Below, one piece after another: positions 21,821 to 32,654 of a stretch of 64,000 bases of DNA (position 1 is the stretch's first letter; the number at the start of each line of letters is the position of its first letter). Below the pieces are notes generated by a model. The model ran no database searches, had not been told where the DNA came from, and saw nothing but the letters and a program-made list of their open reading frames with translations. The DNA comes from Nothopassalora personata (lineage: Eukaryota > Ascomycota > Dothideomycetes > Mycosphaerellales > Mycosphaerellaceae). The translations under genes and the position numbers were made by a program. Location: positions 248,001 to 312,000 of the forward strand of contig CM066288.1 in assembly GCA_033816765.1 (NCBI GenBank), read 5' to 3'.

Positions 21821-23632
21821 ATGAACGAAAGACCAGATCCGGAGGTACAGCCGCAACACCTGCCGGAAGAAATCGCATCTGATGAGGAAGATGCGGAGCG
21901 GGTGGCGCGACGGCTATCCACCAGTACTGTAGGAAGTCGCAGTCGGCGGGAGAGCTACTACGACTCGCAACGCATCAGTAACAGGCGCTCAAGACCGATC
22001 TCTGGGGAGAGTCAGACGAGCTATTCCTCTAGGTCGACCAAGCCGCGGAGCAAGCAGCGTGCAAGCAATCAACAATCTAGCGACTACCCTTCCGTTAATG
22101 TCAACGATGCGCCTCCACCTGTGCCGGCGAAGGAAGAATGGCGACGCCTCGAGGATGAACGTGGTCCGACGAAAACTCACGACCCTGGTACCGGTCTGGT
22201 CCCACATGTGAGAAACTTCAGTCAGCCTTATGCCATGCAAAGGAGAACCAGCGGTGACAATAGTCGTGACTTGAATCTATCAGAATTTTCAGCTCTGCCG
22301 CCTGTAACAACGAATCATCGCTACTCTGCAAATAACATGGACCCGCCATCCGGAGACGAGAAGAAGGAACACCATGGCGATGCCGAGCCTGGAAACAGAT
22401 CACAGTCAGAAAGTGAAGGAGCTTCCTCACGACGGCATCCCAAGGAGCTAGTGAAGCGCCAGCCACTAGTGTCGCCATGGCTCACAGAAGTGTACACAGT
22501 CTCATACCTGATAGTCTTCTCGATACTGGGAACGCTAGCCAGACTTGGCGTACAATGGCTGACCTTCTACCCTGGCGCGCCCGTAACCACTCCAGTACTA
22601 TGGGCCAACATGGGCGGCTCGTACATCATGGGCTTCCTCTCCGAAGATCAGGGACTTTTCAGAGGCAAAGCTGAGGAAGCTGCCTTGGCCGAGAACCAGT
22701 CCGACGAGACAAGGCTCAACAAGGCTTCAATCACGAAACACAAGAAGACCATCCCACTATACGTCGGACTCGCCACGGGCTTTTGCGGGAGTTTCACGTC
22801 GTTTTCTAGCTTCTCACGAGACTTCTTTCTGGCCGCTTCGAACAACCTACCGGCGCCGATATACCATACTTATACATCCCCGGCTGGAGCAGTCGGTCCT
22901 TCGCAGACTGTGAGCCGGAATGGCGGGTACTCCCTCGAAGCATATATCGCCGTGATACTGTCAACATTGGCATTGTGCCTCGGCGCCCTCATTGTCGGAG
23001 CCCACACCGCCATCATGCTGGATCATGTCACACCCGCGATACCGACACGGCTCCTGCGCCGTGCCGTTGACCCTCTCTTCCTCTTCCTGGGCTTTGGGTG
23101 CTGGGTTGGCGCACTCTTCCTGGCGATTTTTCCGCCGGATCGACCAGGAGGCTCAGCTTCGAGAGGGTCATGGGCGAACGAGACATGGCGGGGCGAGGTG
23201 CTCTTCGCTCTTGTATTTGCACCTTTGGGTGCAATTGTACGATTCTACGCCAGCTTGAAGCTCAACGGCCTAGTGGCGGTATTCCCGCTTGGAACTTTCG
23301 CCGTCAACATGTTCGGCACAGCCGTCGAGGGCATGTGCTACGACATTCAACATGTTGGCGTCGGCGTGATGGGCGGTGCCATCGGTGGTGGCCGCGTCAG
23401 CTGCCAGATTCTCCAGGGCATCATGGATGGCTTCTGCGGCTGCCTCACCACAGTCAGTACCTGGGTTTCCGAGATCAACGGCTTGAAGCGCAAGCACGGT
23501 TATTTGTACGCATCAGCGAGCGTGGCATGTTCCACCTGTCTTATGGTGATCATCATGGGCAGTGTGCGATGGTCGATGGGATTTTCACAGCCTGCTTGCA
23601 ATACTGGATACCCCTCGAAAGTTCACGGCTAA
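21821..23632 (+). CDS. FEX1: Fluoride export protein, double CrcB domain
   Basis: A single exon of 603 aa. The eukaryotic FEX protein is two CrcB/Fluc domains fused in one chain, exporting fluoride at the plasma membrane. The first domain starts near residue 222 (LTEVYTVSYLIVFSILGTLARLGVQWL) and carries WANMGGSYIMGFL and the GFCGSFTSFSSFSRD motif. The second starts near 460 (LGAIVRFYASLKLNG) with FPLGTFAVNMFGTAVEG and GFCGCLTTVSTWVSEI. Asn and Phe residues in these motifs line the fluoride pores in the family. About nine membrane segments are visible. The first 210 or so residues are a hydrophilic Ser/Arg-rich extension, much longer than in yeast FEX1 (375 aa). The start is the first ATG in frame. 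Confidence 0.93.
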   Translation: MNERPDPEVQPQHLPEEIASDEEDAERVARRLSTSTVGSRSRRESYYDSQRISNRRSRPISGESQTSYSSRSTKPRSKQRASNQQSSDYPSVNVNDAPPPVPAKEEWRRLEDERGPTKTHDPGTGLVPHVRNFSQPYAMQRRTSGDNSRDLNLSEFSALPPVTTNHRYSANNMDPPSGDEKKEHHGDAEPGNRSQSESEGASSRRHPKELVKRQPLVSPWLTEVYTVSYLIVFSILGTLARLGVQWLTFYPGAPVTTPVLWANMGGSYIMGFLSEDQGLFRGKAEEAALAENQSDETRLNKASITKHKKTIPLYVGLATGFCGSFTSFSSFSRDFFLAASNNLPAPIYHTYTSPAGAVGPSQTVSRNGGYSLEAYIAVILSTLALCLGALIVGAHTAIMLDHVTPAIPTRLLRRAVDPLFLFLGFGCWVGALFLAIFPPDRPGGSASRGSWANETWRGEVLFALVFAPLGAIVRFYASLKLNGLVAVFPLGTFAVNMFGTAVEGMCYDIQHVGVGVMGGAIGGGRVSCQILQGIMDGFCGCLTTVSTWVSEINGLKRKHGYLYASASVACSTCLMVIIMGSVRWSMGFSQPACNTGYPSKVHG

Positions 23633-23736
23633 CAGGTTATGGGTGATGATAAATACCACTTATGTTTGATGATGATTATATCGACCTGCGCCATCTAGAG
23701 GTGGGCTCATAATTTGTAATGTGAATCATGGTACAG

Positions 23737-24726
23737 TCACGACGAATTGCCGTACTTCTTCACCCACTCCAGCACCAGAGGCGTTACTCGTTCAGAACAC
23801 TCTTCGGGTAGGTAATGTCCAAACCCATCCGGAATGCCCTCATATCTGACCTCTCCTTCAACCCATTCGTTCCACGCACTCGGCACATCATGCATCCTTC
23901 CTAGATTCGACGCAGAGTAGATCACCATCAACGGGATCTTGACTTTCCTCCCCTCTTTCTGATCTTTCTCCTGCTCCGCCACATCCTCTGTAGCACCAGC
24001 CGCGTAATCACCACACGAGCCAGCGATACATTCAGGGTTGTTGAACTGATGTGCGTAATGTGCCACAGCATCGTTCTCCTTGAACTTCTTCGTGCCTTCT
24101 GCATTCCCGCCCTTGGCACGATCCAAGTTCACCCTGACAAAGTCGCCACCGCCGATTTGCTCAATGAGTTGAGGGGCCGTGTTGATCGCGAGAAAGGGCC
24201 AATGGTAGTATGCTGTGCTCGCGGCTGGGTCGGCGAAGACTTTCCATTGCTCCGTGGTGGGGACTATGTCCATCAATATGGCAGAGGTGATGTTGTGAGA
24301 CGGATCATTGTCGACGATGAGGCGATGGCCGATCCGGCCTCCTCGGTCGTGGCCACACCAGATGATGTCTCTTGACTTGCCGAAGACTTGTTGCAGTGCT
24401 TCGACGATGAGGTTTCCCACTGTGCGCTTGTCGTGCTTTGGCGGGAGAGAGCTGAAGCCGTAACCTGGAAGCTCTACTACGAAGAGGGAGATTTGGTCTT
24501 TCCAGTCTGCGATTACGTGGCGCCACCTCTGAAGGTCAGTGTCCCTGCATTCCACGAGGCTATCGCATGCTTACATGTAACTGCTCTGCGGCCAGCCATG
24601 GACGATGCACAGCACTGAGCCCGAGCCTGTGTCATGGCTGTAGCTCTTCACTGTCCCACCGGTCGAGACCTTGCTGTTGTTCTCCTGCAGGAAAGAGTGA
24701 AGTGTCTGGATCGTCTGATCAGCCAT
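23737..24726 (-). CDS. Alpha/beta-hydrolase, epoxide hydrolase/dehalogenase type
   Basis: Two exons, 24575-24726 and 23737-24526, encode 313 aa. The 48-nt intron has donor GTAAGC and a CTGAC branch; the joined frame reads HGWPQSSYMWRHVI, the expected oxyanion-side HGxP motif. The nucleophile elbow is WCGHDRGGRIGHRL with the Asp near residue 109, as in haloacetate dehalogenases and epoxide hydrolases rather than serine hydrolases. The catalytic His is in DGFGHYLPEEC near residue 284. A cap region lies between. No signal peptide, so cytosolic. It probably hydrolyses an epoxide or halogenated acid, but family members cannot be separated by eye. It is convergent with the fluoride exporter gene, 104 bp between stops; I see no proof of a functional link to halide metabolism. 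Confidence 0.87.
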
Positions 24727-25461
24727 ATTGATGGCTGAATACAAGCTACCTGCTACCGTGGTCTGTGATCTCTACGATGGCTGTATGCTGCTGCACAAAA
24801 GCTCACGAGCTGATGTCCGAGGTCTTATGTCTGTCTCATCATCGCTTACTACTGTAGAGGCTTACTGGATCATGACGACAATTCCATATCTCAAGCGGGG
24901 GCCTTGAACGCTTGTGTTTCTTCAGCTTCGCTACCACGACTTGCACTGCACGCACAGTATTCTGCTAGTCGTCGGCAGTCCCAGCGGGGGGATCTGTGCG
25001 CCGAGAATAAGGTGGGTGGTCTTGTCCGCGTAGCTTGCACAGCTTGTTAGTTCTTGATGCCCGCCGCATGTCACCAACTTCGACTTCTGTGCAGCCTCAT
25101 CACGCACAGCGAGCGTATCTACTACAGTAATCATCTGATACTGTCGCAACGATATTTGCACGTGTCGTACCGCAGGCATAGGCTCAGCAATGGAGAGGGT
25201 CGGACGGCGTTGCCTTCTCCCAGAAGTCTAGCCTTCGCAAAGTCTCCACTCATCTGCCCGGCAAGCAACCACCGGCTGTCTCTGTTCGGGTTCTCTCTGC
25301 CACAACCACACACAACACGCACCCCATACAACACGCACGCGCCCGCCGACTCCGAAGACACTCGCCCGTCGATGCAGCCTCCTTGATCGCACTCGCCTCG
25401 CTCGGCGCCAAGCGCGTATCCTCGTACACCCGTCACCGATGTGCACGACCTGGCGACGGCG
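24727..25461. other. Divergent promoter, hydrolase and PalH
   Basis: A 735 bp interval between divergent genes. CA-rich sequence (CACACAACACGCACCCC-like) around 25305-25345 lies just upstream of PalH and looks like a fungal 5' leader. No coding signal is supported. Confidence 0.35.
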
Positions 25462-27807
25462 ATGTTTCATGAAATCACTGCGCGCCAGCTATGGACTCTG
25501 CCGACACAGACCGAGCGCAGTACGCCCGCGCATTGCACCCCGTTCACCCTCCCAAGCAACGGTATCATCCAGCTCGGTGACGCTTCAGCGATCACTCTGA
25601 CCACCGATGTCATCTTCACGCCAGAATGTACGGGAACTAGGACTGGGGAGGTCCTGTTCACTGGCCACCTCAAGGACCGCTTCTATGCCTCTACGATACC
25701 TATGGTCTATGTCATATCCGCCGCGACCGTGATCGCATTGGTTCTAGTGGTCATGCTGACCATCACGCCGCGGACGTCCTTCTTCGGAGTTCCGACTTCG
25801 TCTCAGCCCTTTGGAGGTGGCCATGGACTTATTGGAGGTGCAAATGGAGGAGCAGTGGGCTTGATCGGATCGGGATCAAGACCGTGGCTGCAGAAAGTCG
25901 CTACAATCGCCGTGGCTATATCACTCACTATCGCAACGGCAGATACTTTTGAAGTGGCCGAGCGACAGTACTATAAAGGCTACATGGACGCAGAAGCACT
26001 GCGAAAGGAGGTTCTAGGGTCTTTGGAAATCCGAATAACGCGTGTCATCTCGGACATCTTCCTATGGCTTGCACAGGTGCAGACATTGATACGGCTCTTT
26101 CCACGGCACAAGGAGAAAGTGCTCATCAAATGGATCGGCTTCGTTCTGATCATACTGGACACGATATTCTCATGCCTAAACTCTTTCCTGATCAACTCTA
26201 CGGCACATGGAAGGAGGTTCCTCGATGCAATACCTGCCCTATCCTATCTCTTCGAACTGGCCCTTGGACTACTTTATGCCGCTTGGGTCATGTACTATTC
26301 TCTGACCAAGCGGCAATATGCATTCTATCATCCGAAGATGCGTAGTATCTTACTGATCGCAATCCTAGGTCTAGTGTCAATTCTGACTCCCGTGGTCTTT
26401 TTCGTCACTGATGTGTGCAATCAAGATGTCGCGGGATGGGGTGACTACTTTCGATGGGTCGGAGCCGCTGCTGCTAGTGTGGTAGTCTGGGAGTGGGTGG
26501 ATCGGATAGAGGCACTGGAGAGGGACGACAAGAAGGATGGTATTCTGGGAAGAGAGATCTTTGAAGGTGATGAGATGCTGGACGTGATGCCCACAGAAGC
26601 ATCACCATGGAGCGAAAGCAGGGCTCTGCGGCGGAATTTTCGAAGAAGATTGGGAGGCGGCGTAGATGGCTCTGGAGGTGGGAATGAAGCCAGCGCGGCT
26701 GAGCATGCGTTAAGTGGAATGGGCCACCCCTTTCACCGCTCGCGACACCAGCAGTCACCACAGCACTTTGCCCTGGGACGAGCGCATTCGAGCTCTCTGC
26801 AGAGCTCGAGCAGTGATAACCAAGGTCAATTTGGTGCTCGCTCTAACACGATCACGTTCGATGAACGGCAACAACCGCAACGGCATAGCATGATCTTTAG
26901 TGGCATCACTCCTCCACAGCCGGTCGTCAGTCCCGTCAGCAGATCTGACACAACAAGTGCGGCAAGCACAGTATACGTTGTTCGCCATGACAATACTGTG
27001 ACTGATATTCCCCAGCCAATTCGTCGGAGACTTAACGCCAGCCACAATAGGAACAAACAGACCAGAACAGGCACTAGTCGGAACGCGAACAGAGATACTA
27101 ACAATCAGAAGGACATCATAGAAGAGGAAGAGGATGCACGCCCGACCCACAACCGTGAGGCGCGGTTATGGAACGCAGTACCGAACCCATTCAAGCGAAA
27201 ACGCACCTCGCCGCCTCAGGAAATTCAGCGAGCTCGTGCTGCGGCGTCTGGTGAAAGCAGAGCCTTGACACCATGCGCGATGAAGAACAGGCTGGGTGCA
27301 CTTGCCGTAGAGACAGGAGTCAGGTTCCGTGACCGGCAATCTGGACGTGACCAAAGCATAGCTCTGCCTGTGACGATCATCCCCGCTCAGCCAAGGGGCA
27401 GCGGCAGGACGTGGAGTCCGGACGAACATGCCATCGTCGGCACGTCTGCCCCGGTCGTGGATGCAACAGCTAATGATACAGCTGATATACCACCCAGCTC
27501 GAGCGGCACGACATGTACGACGTTGACGGCAAACGACCAAGACCCAGCTCAGGGCAGGCCGTCACATAATGAAGCTGGTTCGGTCGTGCGCACTGCAACG
27601 ACTGCAGAAAGGACTGTTGTGACTCCTGGCCGAGAAGGACCACCTCGTGCTGACGATCTAAATGCCGTCGCCGGGCGTGGTGGTACGGTGGTGGTCCCCG
27701 CGCCTCCTCGACGGACGCCTCCGCATGCGAACACGTCGACGCGTCCTGTCAATGGTAGCAGGTCTAGTTCGGCCTTGAACGGAAAAGGGACTACCCCCAA
27801 TGGGTAG
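25462..27807 (+). CDS. palH: pH-sensing receptor PalH/RIM21
   Basis: A single exon of 781 aa, starting at ATG 25462 (the frame upstream begins only with GTG). PalH/Rim21 is the seven-transmembrane plasma-membrane sensor of the ambient-pH pathway that, with the arrestin PalF, leads to PacC/Rim101 processing. The lumenal or extracellular start has paired cysteines (HCTPFTLPS, FTPECTGT). Seven hydrophobic segments lie between about residues 80 and 355, including ASTIPMVYVISAATVIALVLVVML, IKWIGFVLIILDTIFSCLN and LLIAILGLVSILTPVVFFV, ending at YFRWVGAAAASVVVWEWVDRIEALER. The remaining 420 residues form a long disordered, Ser/Arg/Thr-rich cytosolic tail, where PalF binding is known in the family. 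Length and layout match Aspergillus PalH. Confidence 0.93.
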   Translation: MFHEITARQLWTLPTQTERSTPAHCTPFTLPSNGIIQLGDASAITLTTDVIFTPECTGTRTGEVLFTGHLKDRFYASTIPMVYVISAATVIALVLVVMLTITPRTSFFGVPTSSQPFGGGHGLIGGANGGAVGLIGSGSRPWLQKVATIAVAISLTIATADTFEVAERQYYKGYMDAEALRKEVLGSLEIRITRVISDIFLWLAQVQTLIRLFPRHKEKVLIKWIGFVLIILDTIFSCLNSFLINSTAHGRRFLDAIPALSYLFELALGLLYAAWVMYYSLTKRQYAFYHPKMRSILLIAILGLVSILTPVVFFVTDVCNQDVAGWGDYFRWVGAAAASVVVWEWVDRIEALERDDKKDGILGREIFEGDEMLDVMPTEASPWSESRALRRNFRRRLGGGVDGSGGGNEASAAEHALSGMGHPFHRSRHQQSPQHFALGRAHSSSLQSSSSDNQGQFGARSNTITFDERQQPQRHSMIFSGITPPQPVVSPVSRSDTTSAASTVYVVRHDNTVTDIPQPIRRRLNASHNRNKQTRTGTSRNANRDTNNQKDIIEEEEDARPTHNREARLWNAVPNPFKRKRTSPPQEIQRARAAASGESRALTPCAMKNRLGALAVETGVRFRDRQSGRDQSIALPVTIIPAQPRGSGRTWSPDEHAIVGTSAPVVDATANDTADIPPSSSGTTCTTLTANDQDPAQGRPSHNEAGSVVRTATTAERTVVTPGREGPPRADDLNAVAGRGGTVVVPAPPRRTPPHANTSTRPVNGSRSSSALNGKGTTPNG

Positions 27808-28359
27808 AGTCATTGTTGGGAAAAGTCTTGGATTATGATATGGTGGATTTAGCGCGGCGCTTGTGGCTTTGGATATACCCATCATCTACCTTGGTGGACC
27901 TTTACACGACGTGGATCTAGCGGTCGCAGACCACTGGTTATGACAGTACAACGAGAGGAAGCTCTTGTGAGATGACAGTGTACATATGAAGTGACATGTA
28001 CATATTTCGACTACTTGCACGAAGACGACATGATTGACAGTGCCTTGCGCTTTCAACGACGATCTCCAGCCCACGTGGTTAGTTTGTTTGCAGAGCTTAA
28101 GCCTCCAGTGATGAGATCGTGGCGTGGAGCTTGATGCGGCTGTGCTCGGCGGCCTGGTACTGGTACTTGGGTTTACATATGTTCCTTGTCGTCTACCAGC
28201 TGTTGCCTATCAACTGAGGTCGTAGCTCCACTTGTGCGTGTCTCACACACTGTTGGCATCTCGCTTGTACACTTCCATTGGTGTAGAATCGCGATCCACT
28301 GTTATCGCAACGCACGACCTTCCCAATCCCTGCAGCTTGTACAGCGAAGCACCGTCGCC
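27808..28359. other. Intergenic, MVP1 upstream region
   Basis: A 552 bp tandem intergenic region between PalH and MVP1. An open frame runs upstream of the MVP1 start from 28186, but it lacks the family N-terminus and is probably leader sequence. Confidence 0.35.
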
Positions 28360-30564
28360 ATGTCTCTGTTTGGAGACGATGCGGATGCGCCTGCCAGCAA
28401 CGCGCAGAGCAAGTCGAAATCGAGTCTCTTTGACGACGAGGCAGGTCCAGCTTCCAAGACGACTTCCAGCTCCATCTTCACCGACAACACTGCGGATAAC
28501 AACGAGGACTCGCCGTGGGGCTTCACACCGAGCAAGAAAGGCGCTGGCCGCGGCGATCTGGTCAGGTCATTACTAGCTGATGCGGACGTCCCCGATCTGT
28601 ATATCGATACATTCGACGCACTGCAGGAACGAGGAACAGTCAGCCGGGAGGATTGCGAGCAGCTGATCAAGGACTCCAGCGTAGGCGCAGGTGTTCAGAG
28701 CAAGATCTGGAACATCATTGGACAGAGCGAACGACTGCAGAGAAGCGAGTTCAGTGTACTGTTGGCATTGGTCGGACTCGCGAAAGAGAACGAAGAGTTG
28801 AGCCTCGACGCTGTGGACGAGCGAAGGAGAAAGCTGCCTGTTCCAAGCTTGCCCAACATACGATCAACGTCCTCGCAAGCACCGCCTCCCGCGACACCGA
28901 CAGAACATCCAGAAGTCATGGCTGGTGCGGAGTCGTCTCTGGTGCATGCGCAAAAGAATGGAAGACAGCCATCATTCGGGGCTGGGTTCGGGAGCGATCC
29001 ATGGGCAAGTCCAGAGATGCACAGGGGCCATGGTCATCTCAATGGCGTAGGCGCAACGCATAGGACAACAAGTAGCTTCACGACCAATACGGCAGACGCT
29101 GGCGAGTCAGCGGATAGCTACAGCAATGGTCAAACCGCCAACACTAGTAGCGTCGCGGGGAGCTGGGGCGGTTCGACTGCTTTCGCTGCAGGAGACCCTC
29201 AAGGCTTTGGCAATACTGCCAACAGCGGAGACAATCGCGGATTCGGCGAAGAAGGCACTGGCTCAGGGACAGTCCGACGAGCGCCACCACAGCCTCGACC
29301 AGCTGCCAGAGTGGGCACAGACGAGCTTGTGACTGTAAACCTGCTGGACGAGAAAGAAGGCATGTTCATGTTCCAGCACAGAAACTACGAAGTCGCCTCC
29401 ACCAGGCGCAATAGCAAAGTCATCCGAAGGTACAGCGACTTTGTGTGGCTTCTCGACTGCCTTCATAAAAGGTATCCGTTTCGACAACTACCGCTGCTAC
29501 CGCCGAAGCGAGTGGCGATTAACGGTAATCATATCGCGGCTGATCAGACTTTCCTCGAAAAGCGAAGACGTGGTCTCGCACGCTTCGCGAACGCTCTCGT
29601 CCGCCATCCGATCCTGCGCGAGGAGCAGCTGGTTGTGATGTTCTTGACTGTACCGACGGTAGATGCACGTTCCTCTCTTGCTGTGCTGCAATCATCGCTA
29701 ATGTTGTTCTAGGAACTGGCGGTCTGGCGAAAGCAAGCTACCATCAGCGTGCAGCAAGAGTTCGTTGGCAGATCGTTGCCCCCTTCGCTCGAAGACAGCC
29801 TACCACAGAACCTCCAGGACACATTTGACACTGTCAGATCTGGCGTGAAGCGGAGTGCAGATCTCTACATCCACCTGTGCAATCTCGTGGAAAGAGTATG
29901 CAAGCGCAAGGAAGGCATCGCGGCCGAATATGGGCGCCTCAACCTCAACCTGGTGACCTTGACCGAGACGAGCAACGACACATATGCTATTGATACCAAT
30001 GATGTTCCTCTACTGAACGAAGGCATCAAGAGCACCGCTAAGCACATTGCTACTTCGCAGACCCTTCTTATAGATGAAGCACGAGCATGGGACGAAGGCG
30101 TGCTGGAGGATTTGAAGACAATGCGCGATTCTCATGTCAGCATGCGTGACATGTTCGACCGAAGAGATCGCTATGCCAAGGACAATATCGTCCAGCTTGA
30201 GAAGCGCATAATGCAGAACGAGCACAAGCTCCAGAACATTCGCAACAAGGGCGATGCGGCTAAACCGGGTGAGGCAGACAAGGTATCGAACGCGATCACT
30301 GCGGTACGTATTGAAAGTGAATACTTCCCTGATTGATGCTAATAATGTGTGCAGGATAAGCAAAGCATTGTCGATCAGCATGCCCGAGGCGTGTTTATCA
30401 AAGAATGTGTTCGAGATGAACTGCTCTACTTCCAGAACACTCAGTACACGGTTACGCGACTACACCAAGACTGGGCTCAAGAGCGGGTGAAGTACTCTGA
30501 ACTGCAAGCCGACAACTTCAGGGGGCTGGTGGACTCAGTCGAAGGCATGCCGCAGGGTGACTAG
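28360..30564 (+). CDS. MVP1: Sorting nexin Mvp1
   Basis: Three exons, 28360-29658, 29713-30303 and 30355-30564, encode 699 aa. Introns of 54 and 51 nt are both phase 0 (GTAGAT to TTCTAG; GTACGT to TGCAG) and give VPTELAVWRKQATISVQ and ITADKQSIVDQHARG. The protein begins MSLFGDDAD. Residues about 70-145 form an EH-like helical block, and the PX domain lies at about 322-433 (NYEVASTRRNSKVIRRYSDF with the phosphoinositide-binding RRYSDF motif). A BAR domain of long charged helices fills the C-terminal 260 residues. Mvp1/SNX8 binds PI3P on endosomes and forms recycling tubules back to the Golgi, independently of retromer. All domains are present and in order. Confidence 0.93.
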
Positions 30565-31143
30565 GTGAGCCCTCGTTGTGTAGTCTGCAGTCTGCGTGTA
30601 CACTGGACGAAGATATGCCCCCGCTGCAGACGTTGATTTTGTGTGCAGGAATCGAAAGACTGGGTCGTTGAGAGGTATCGCAGAGCTAGTGGATTCACAA
30701 TGTGGAGTGGCGGACGATCAAGACACGTTTCTGGCCCGTGGAATCCTGTGCGGTGCGAGCAGCGGCAGTAGAGACGCATGACGAGCGCACAGATTGTAAT
30801 ACGGTATGTGTAGATAAGGATAGTGGACGCGGCCAGCATCAGGCTGCGTTATGACATGAGGTGAAGTTCGATGACTGCCTGCCTCAGGAGTGTAACTTTG
30901 GCGGCTGTCCGAGCGTGCACTTTCCACGTGCAGGACCGATAGTGAATGCCGCCTGCCTCAAGACACGCGAGTTCTCCTCCCTTCGACTCTTCACCAGCGC
31001 TTCTGCCTAACACCGCCCTCGTTCACCATTGTCCATACATGATTCGCAAACTTCTCCGTCGATTCCTCTTCTGGCGGTATACCTCCTCGGATATAGCTGG
31101 CCGAGATCCCGCGACAGACGCCGACAGTACCACAAGCAGCAGC
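30565..31143. other. Intergenic between MVP1 and DCN1
   Basis: About 580 bp. A plus-strand frame from 30946 runs into the candidate DCN1 leader exon, but its first part has no recognisable features. The remainder looks like the MVP1 3' end and the DCN1 promoter. Confidence 0.3.
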
Positions 31144-31234
31144 ATGCCGAAGCGAAAAGCAGCCGAGAGGGTCACATCAGTCATGGAGACTCCCGTCGCA
31201 CCCAAGAAGGCGAAGAAGGCGGTTAAAAAGGAAG
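31144..31234 (+). other. Candidate alternative first exon of DCN1
   Basis: This 91-nt segment encodes a Lys/Arg-rich peptide starting MPKRKAAERVTS and ending in a GTGAGC donor. Spliced to an acceptor at 31560 (CTAAC branch followed 14 nt later by CCAG), it continues in frame into the DCN1 UBA-like region (KKEAYTSQQKSAIAEL), giving a 296-aa protein instead of 269 aa. The usual ATG at 31551 would then fall inside the intron. Phase and signals agree; use in vivo is unproven. Confidence 0.45.
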
Positions 31235-31550
31235 GTGAGCTCACGTTTCCTCCCCTGCTCTTGCACGTGCCAGGTACATGCACCGCCGCGGGAATGTCTT
31301 ATCTGATCAACCGATGTCTTATCTGATTCCCCCTCGCGTCACCCACAAGTCTTGCCTTCTCTGCTTGCATTGAAACAAGAAACCCACCACTTCTACTAGC
31401 ATTTGCATTTCTGCGCGATTCATTATAGCGGCCACACGCACATACCATCACCACCACTGCGTGACCTCGCGCCCTCCCCTCGTCATCGCATGTTCCACAT
31501 GCACCTCGAATCCTGGGTACCACCAACTCTCGACATTCGGCTAACCCAAC

Positions 31551-32654
31551 ATGCCTCCAGCGTACACTTCTCAACAGAAGAGCGCCATCGCAGAGTTGAG
31601 CCACGTCACGCAGGCCGATAAGAGTGCCGCCGCGAAGCTTCTTAAGCAGCATAACTGGAACGTCGGCGCTGCAGTCAATACGTGAGTACATTCCCTCCTG
31701 GGGACGCCTCGAGTACATTTCTTCCTGGGGACGGCCGAGGCGGGCGGGCATAGGCAATGAGCTTGGAGGTCATCATGGTCGCGACAGGCGTGCAATAACA
31801 CGAGCGATGCGCAACCAAGAGCTGGGCACTTTCGAGGGACAAGGGTACAGCAGTACGACATGCGGCAGTCTCGGCCTCGGGCTATCGTGTCATCCCGACT
31901 GCCGCCAAGCATCGTGACAAGCAAGCACGAGTGAGAGATATGGAAGGGCATTGCTAACATGAATATCCTCGCCAGCTTCTTCAACAACCCCTCTGCAGGC
32001 GGTGCCAACCCACTACGAACTTCACTCAGCAAGACATTCGACAAGTATCGCGACAACCCGCAAGACTCACCCGACGAGATCACCATTGATGGCACCGGCA
32101 AGCTGCTCGAGGAAGCAGGCATTCAGGTGGATGGTGTCGACTTCTTCATCTTCTCCGAGCTCGTTGCATCACCATCGATGGGTACTCTCGTACGCGAAGG
32201 CTTCGTAGAGGGCCTTAGCGACGTGGGCGCAGACACCCCAGCCAAGATTCGCAACATTGTCCTTCAGCGGCGGTCAGCACTCAACTCGGACCCAGAGCTG
32301 CTCAAGAACGTCTACAACCACGCCTTCCAGCTCGGTCTACAGGACAGGCAGAAAGCACTTCCCGTGGAGATGGCGCAGGAGTTCTGGAAGATCCTCTTCA
32401 CTGCCCCAGCATACCAGTGGCGGACGAACTCGTCCCCGTGGCTAGACTGGTGGTTCGAGTTCTACACAGAGAAGATCAACAAGGCAGTGAACAAGGACTT
32501 GTGGAAGCAGACGTTGAGCTTCGCCAAAGAGACAATGCGGGATGAGTCACTCAGCTTCTGGACGGACGAGAGCAGCTGGCCGAGCGTGATCGATGAGTTC
32601 GTGGAGTGGGTAAAGACACAAAAGAGGGGTGGGGATGCTATGGAGATCTCGTAG
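31551..32654 (+). CDS. DCN1: Defective in cullin neddylation protein 1
   Basis: Two exons, 31551-31681 and 31976-32654, encode 269 aa. The 294-nt intron (GTGAGT donor, TGCTAAC branch, GCCAG acceptor) is the longest of the confidently placed introns here apart from that of YPT1. Residues 1-50 form a UBA-like helical unit (QKSAIAELSHVTQADKSAAAKLLKQHNWNVGAAVNTFFN). The rest is the PONY domain (IDGTGKLLEEAGIQVDGVDFFIFSELV through SFWTDESSWPSVIDEFVEWVK), which binds cullins and promotes Nedd8 transfer from Ubc12. The acidic/aromatic PONY signature near the end is intact. Either this ATG or an upstream leader exon at 31144 may be the true start. It is cytosolic and nuclear in the family. Confidence 0.9.
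31684..31737. repeat. Two-copy 27-bp tandem repeat in intron
   Basis: Two adjacent 27-bp copies, each beginning GAGTACATT and containing TCCTGGGGACG, start at 31684 and 31711 directly after the DCN1 donor site. They differ at a few positions. The repeat lengthens the 5' part of the DCN1 intron and is within one codon-size multiple, so its copy number could vary without affecting coding. Confidence 0.7.

Noticed and set aside
23737..27807. A functional cluster of hydrolase and pH receptor
   Set aside because: Adjacent genes have no shared pathway; divergent position alone is not evidence.
28186..28359. Extension of the MVP1 frame upstream of MSLFGDD
   Set aside because: No ATG context or conservation; the family starts at MSLF. 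Likely 5' leader.
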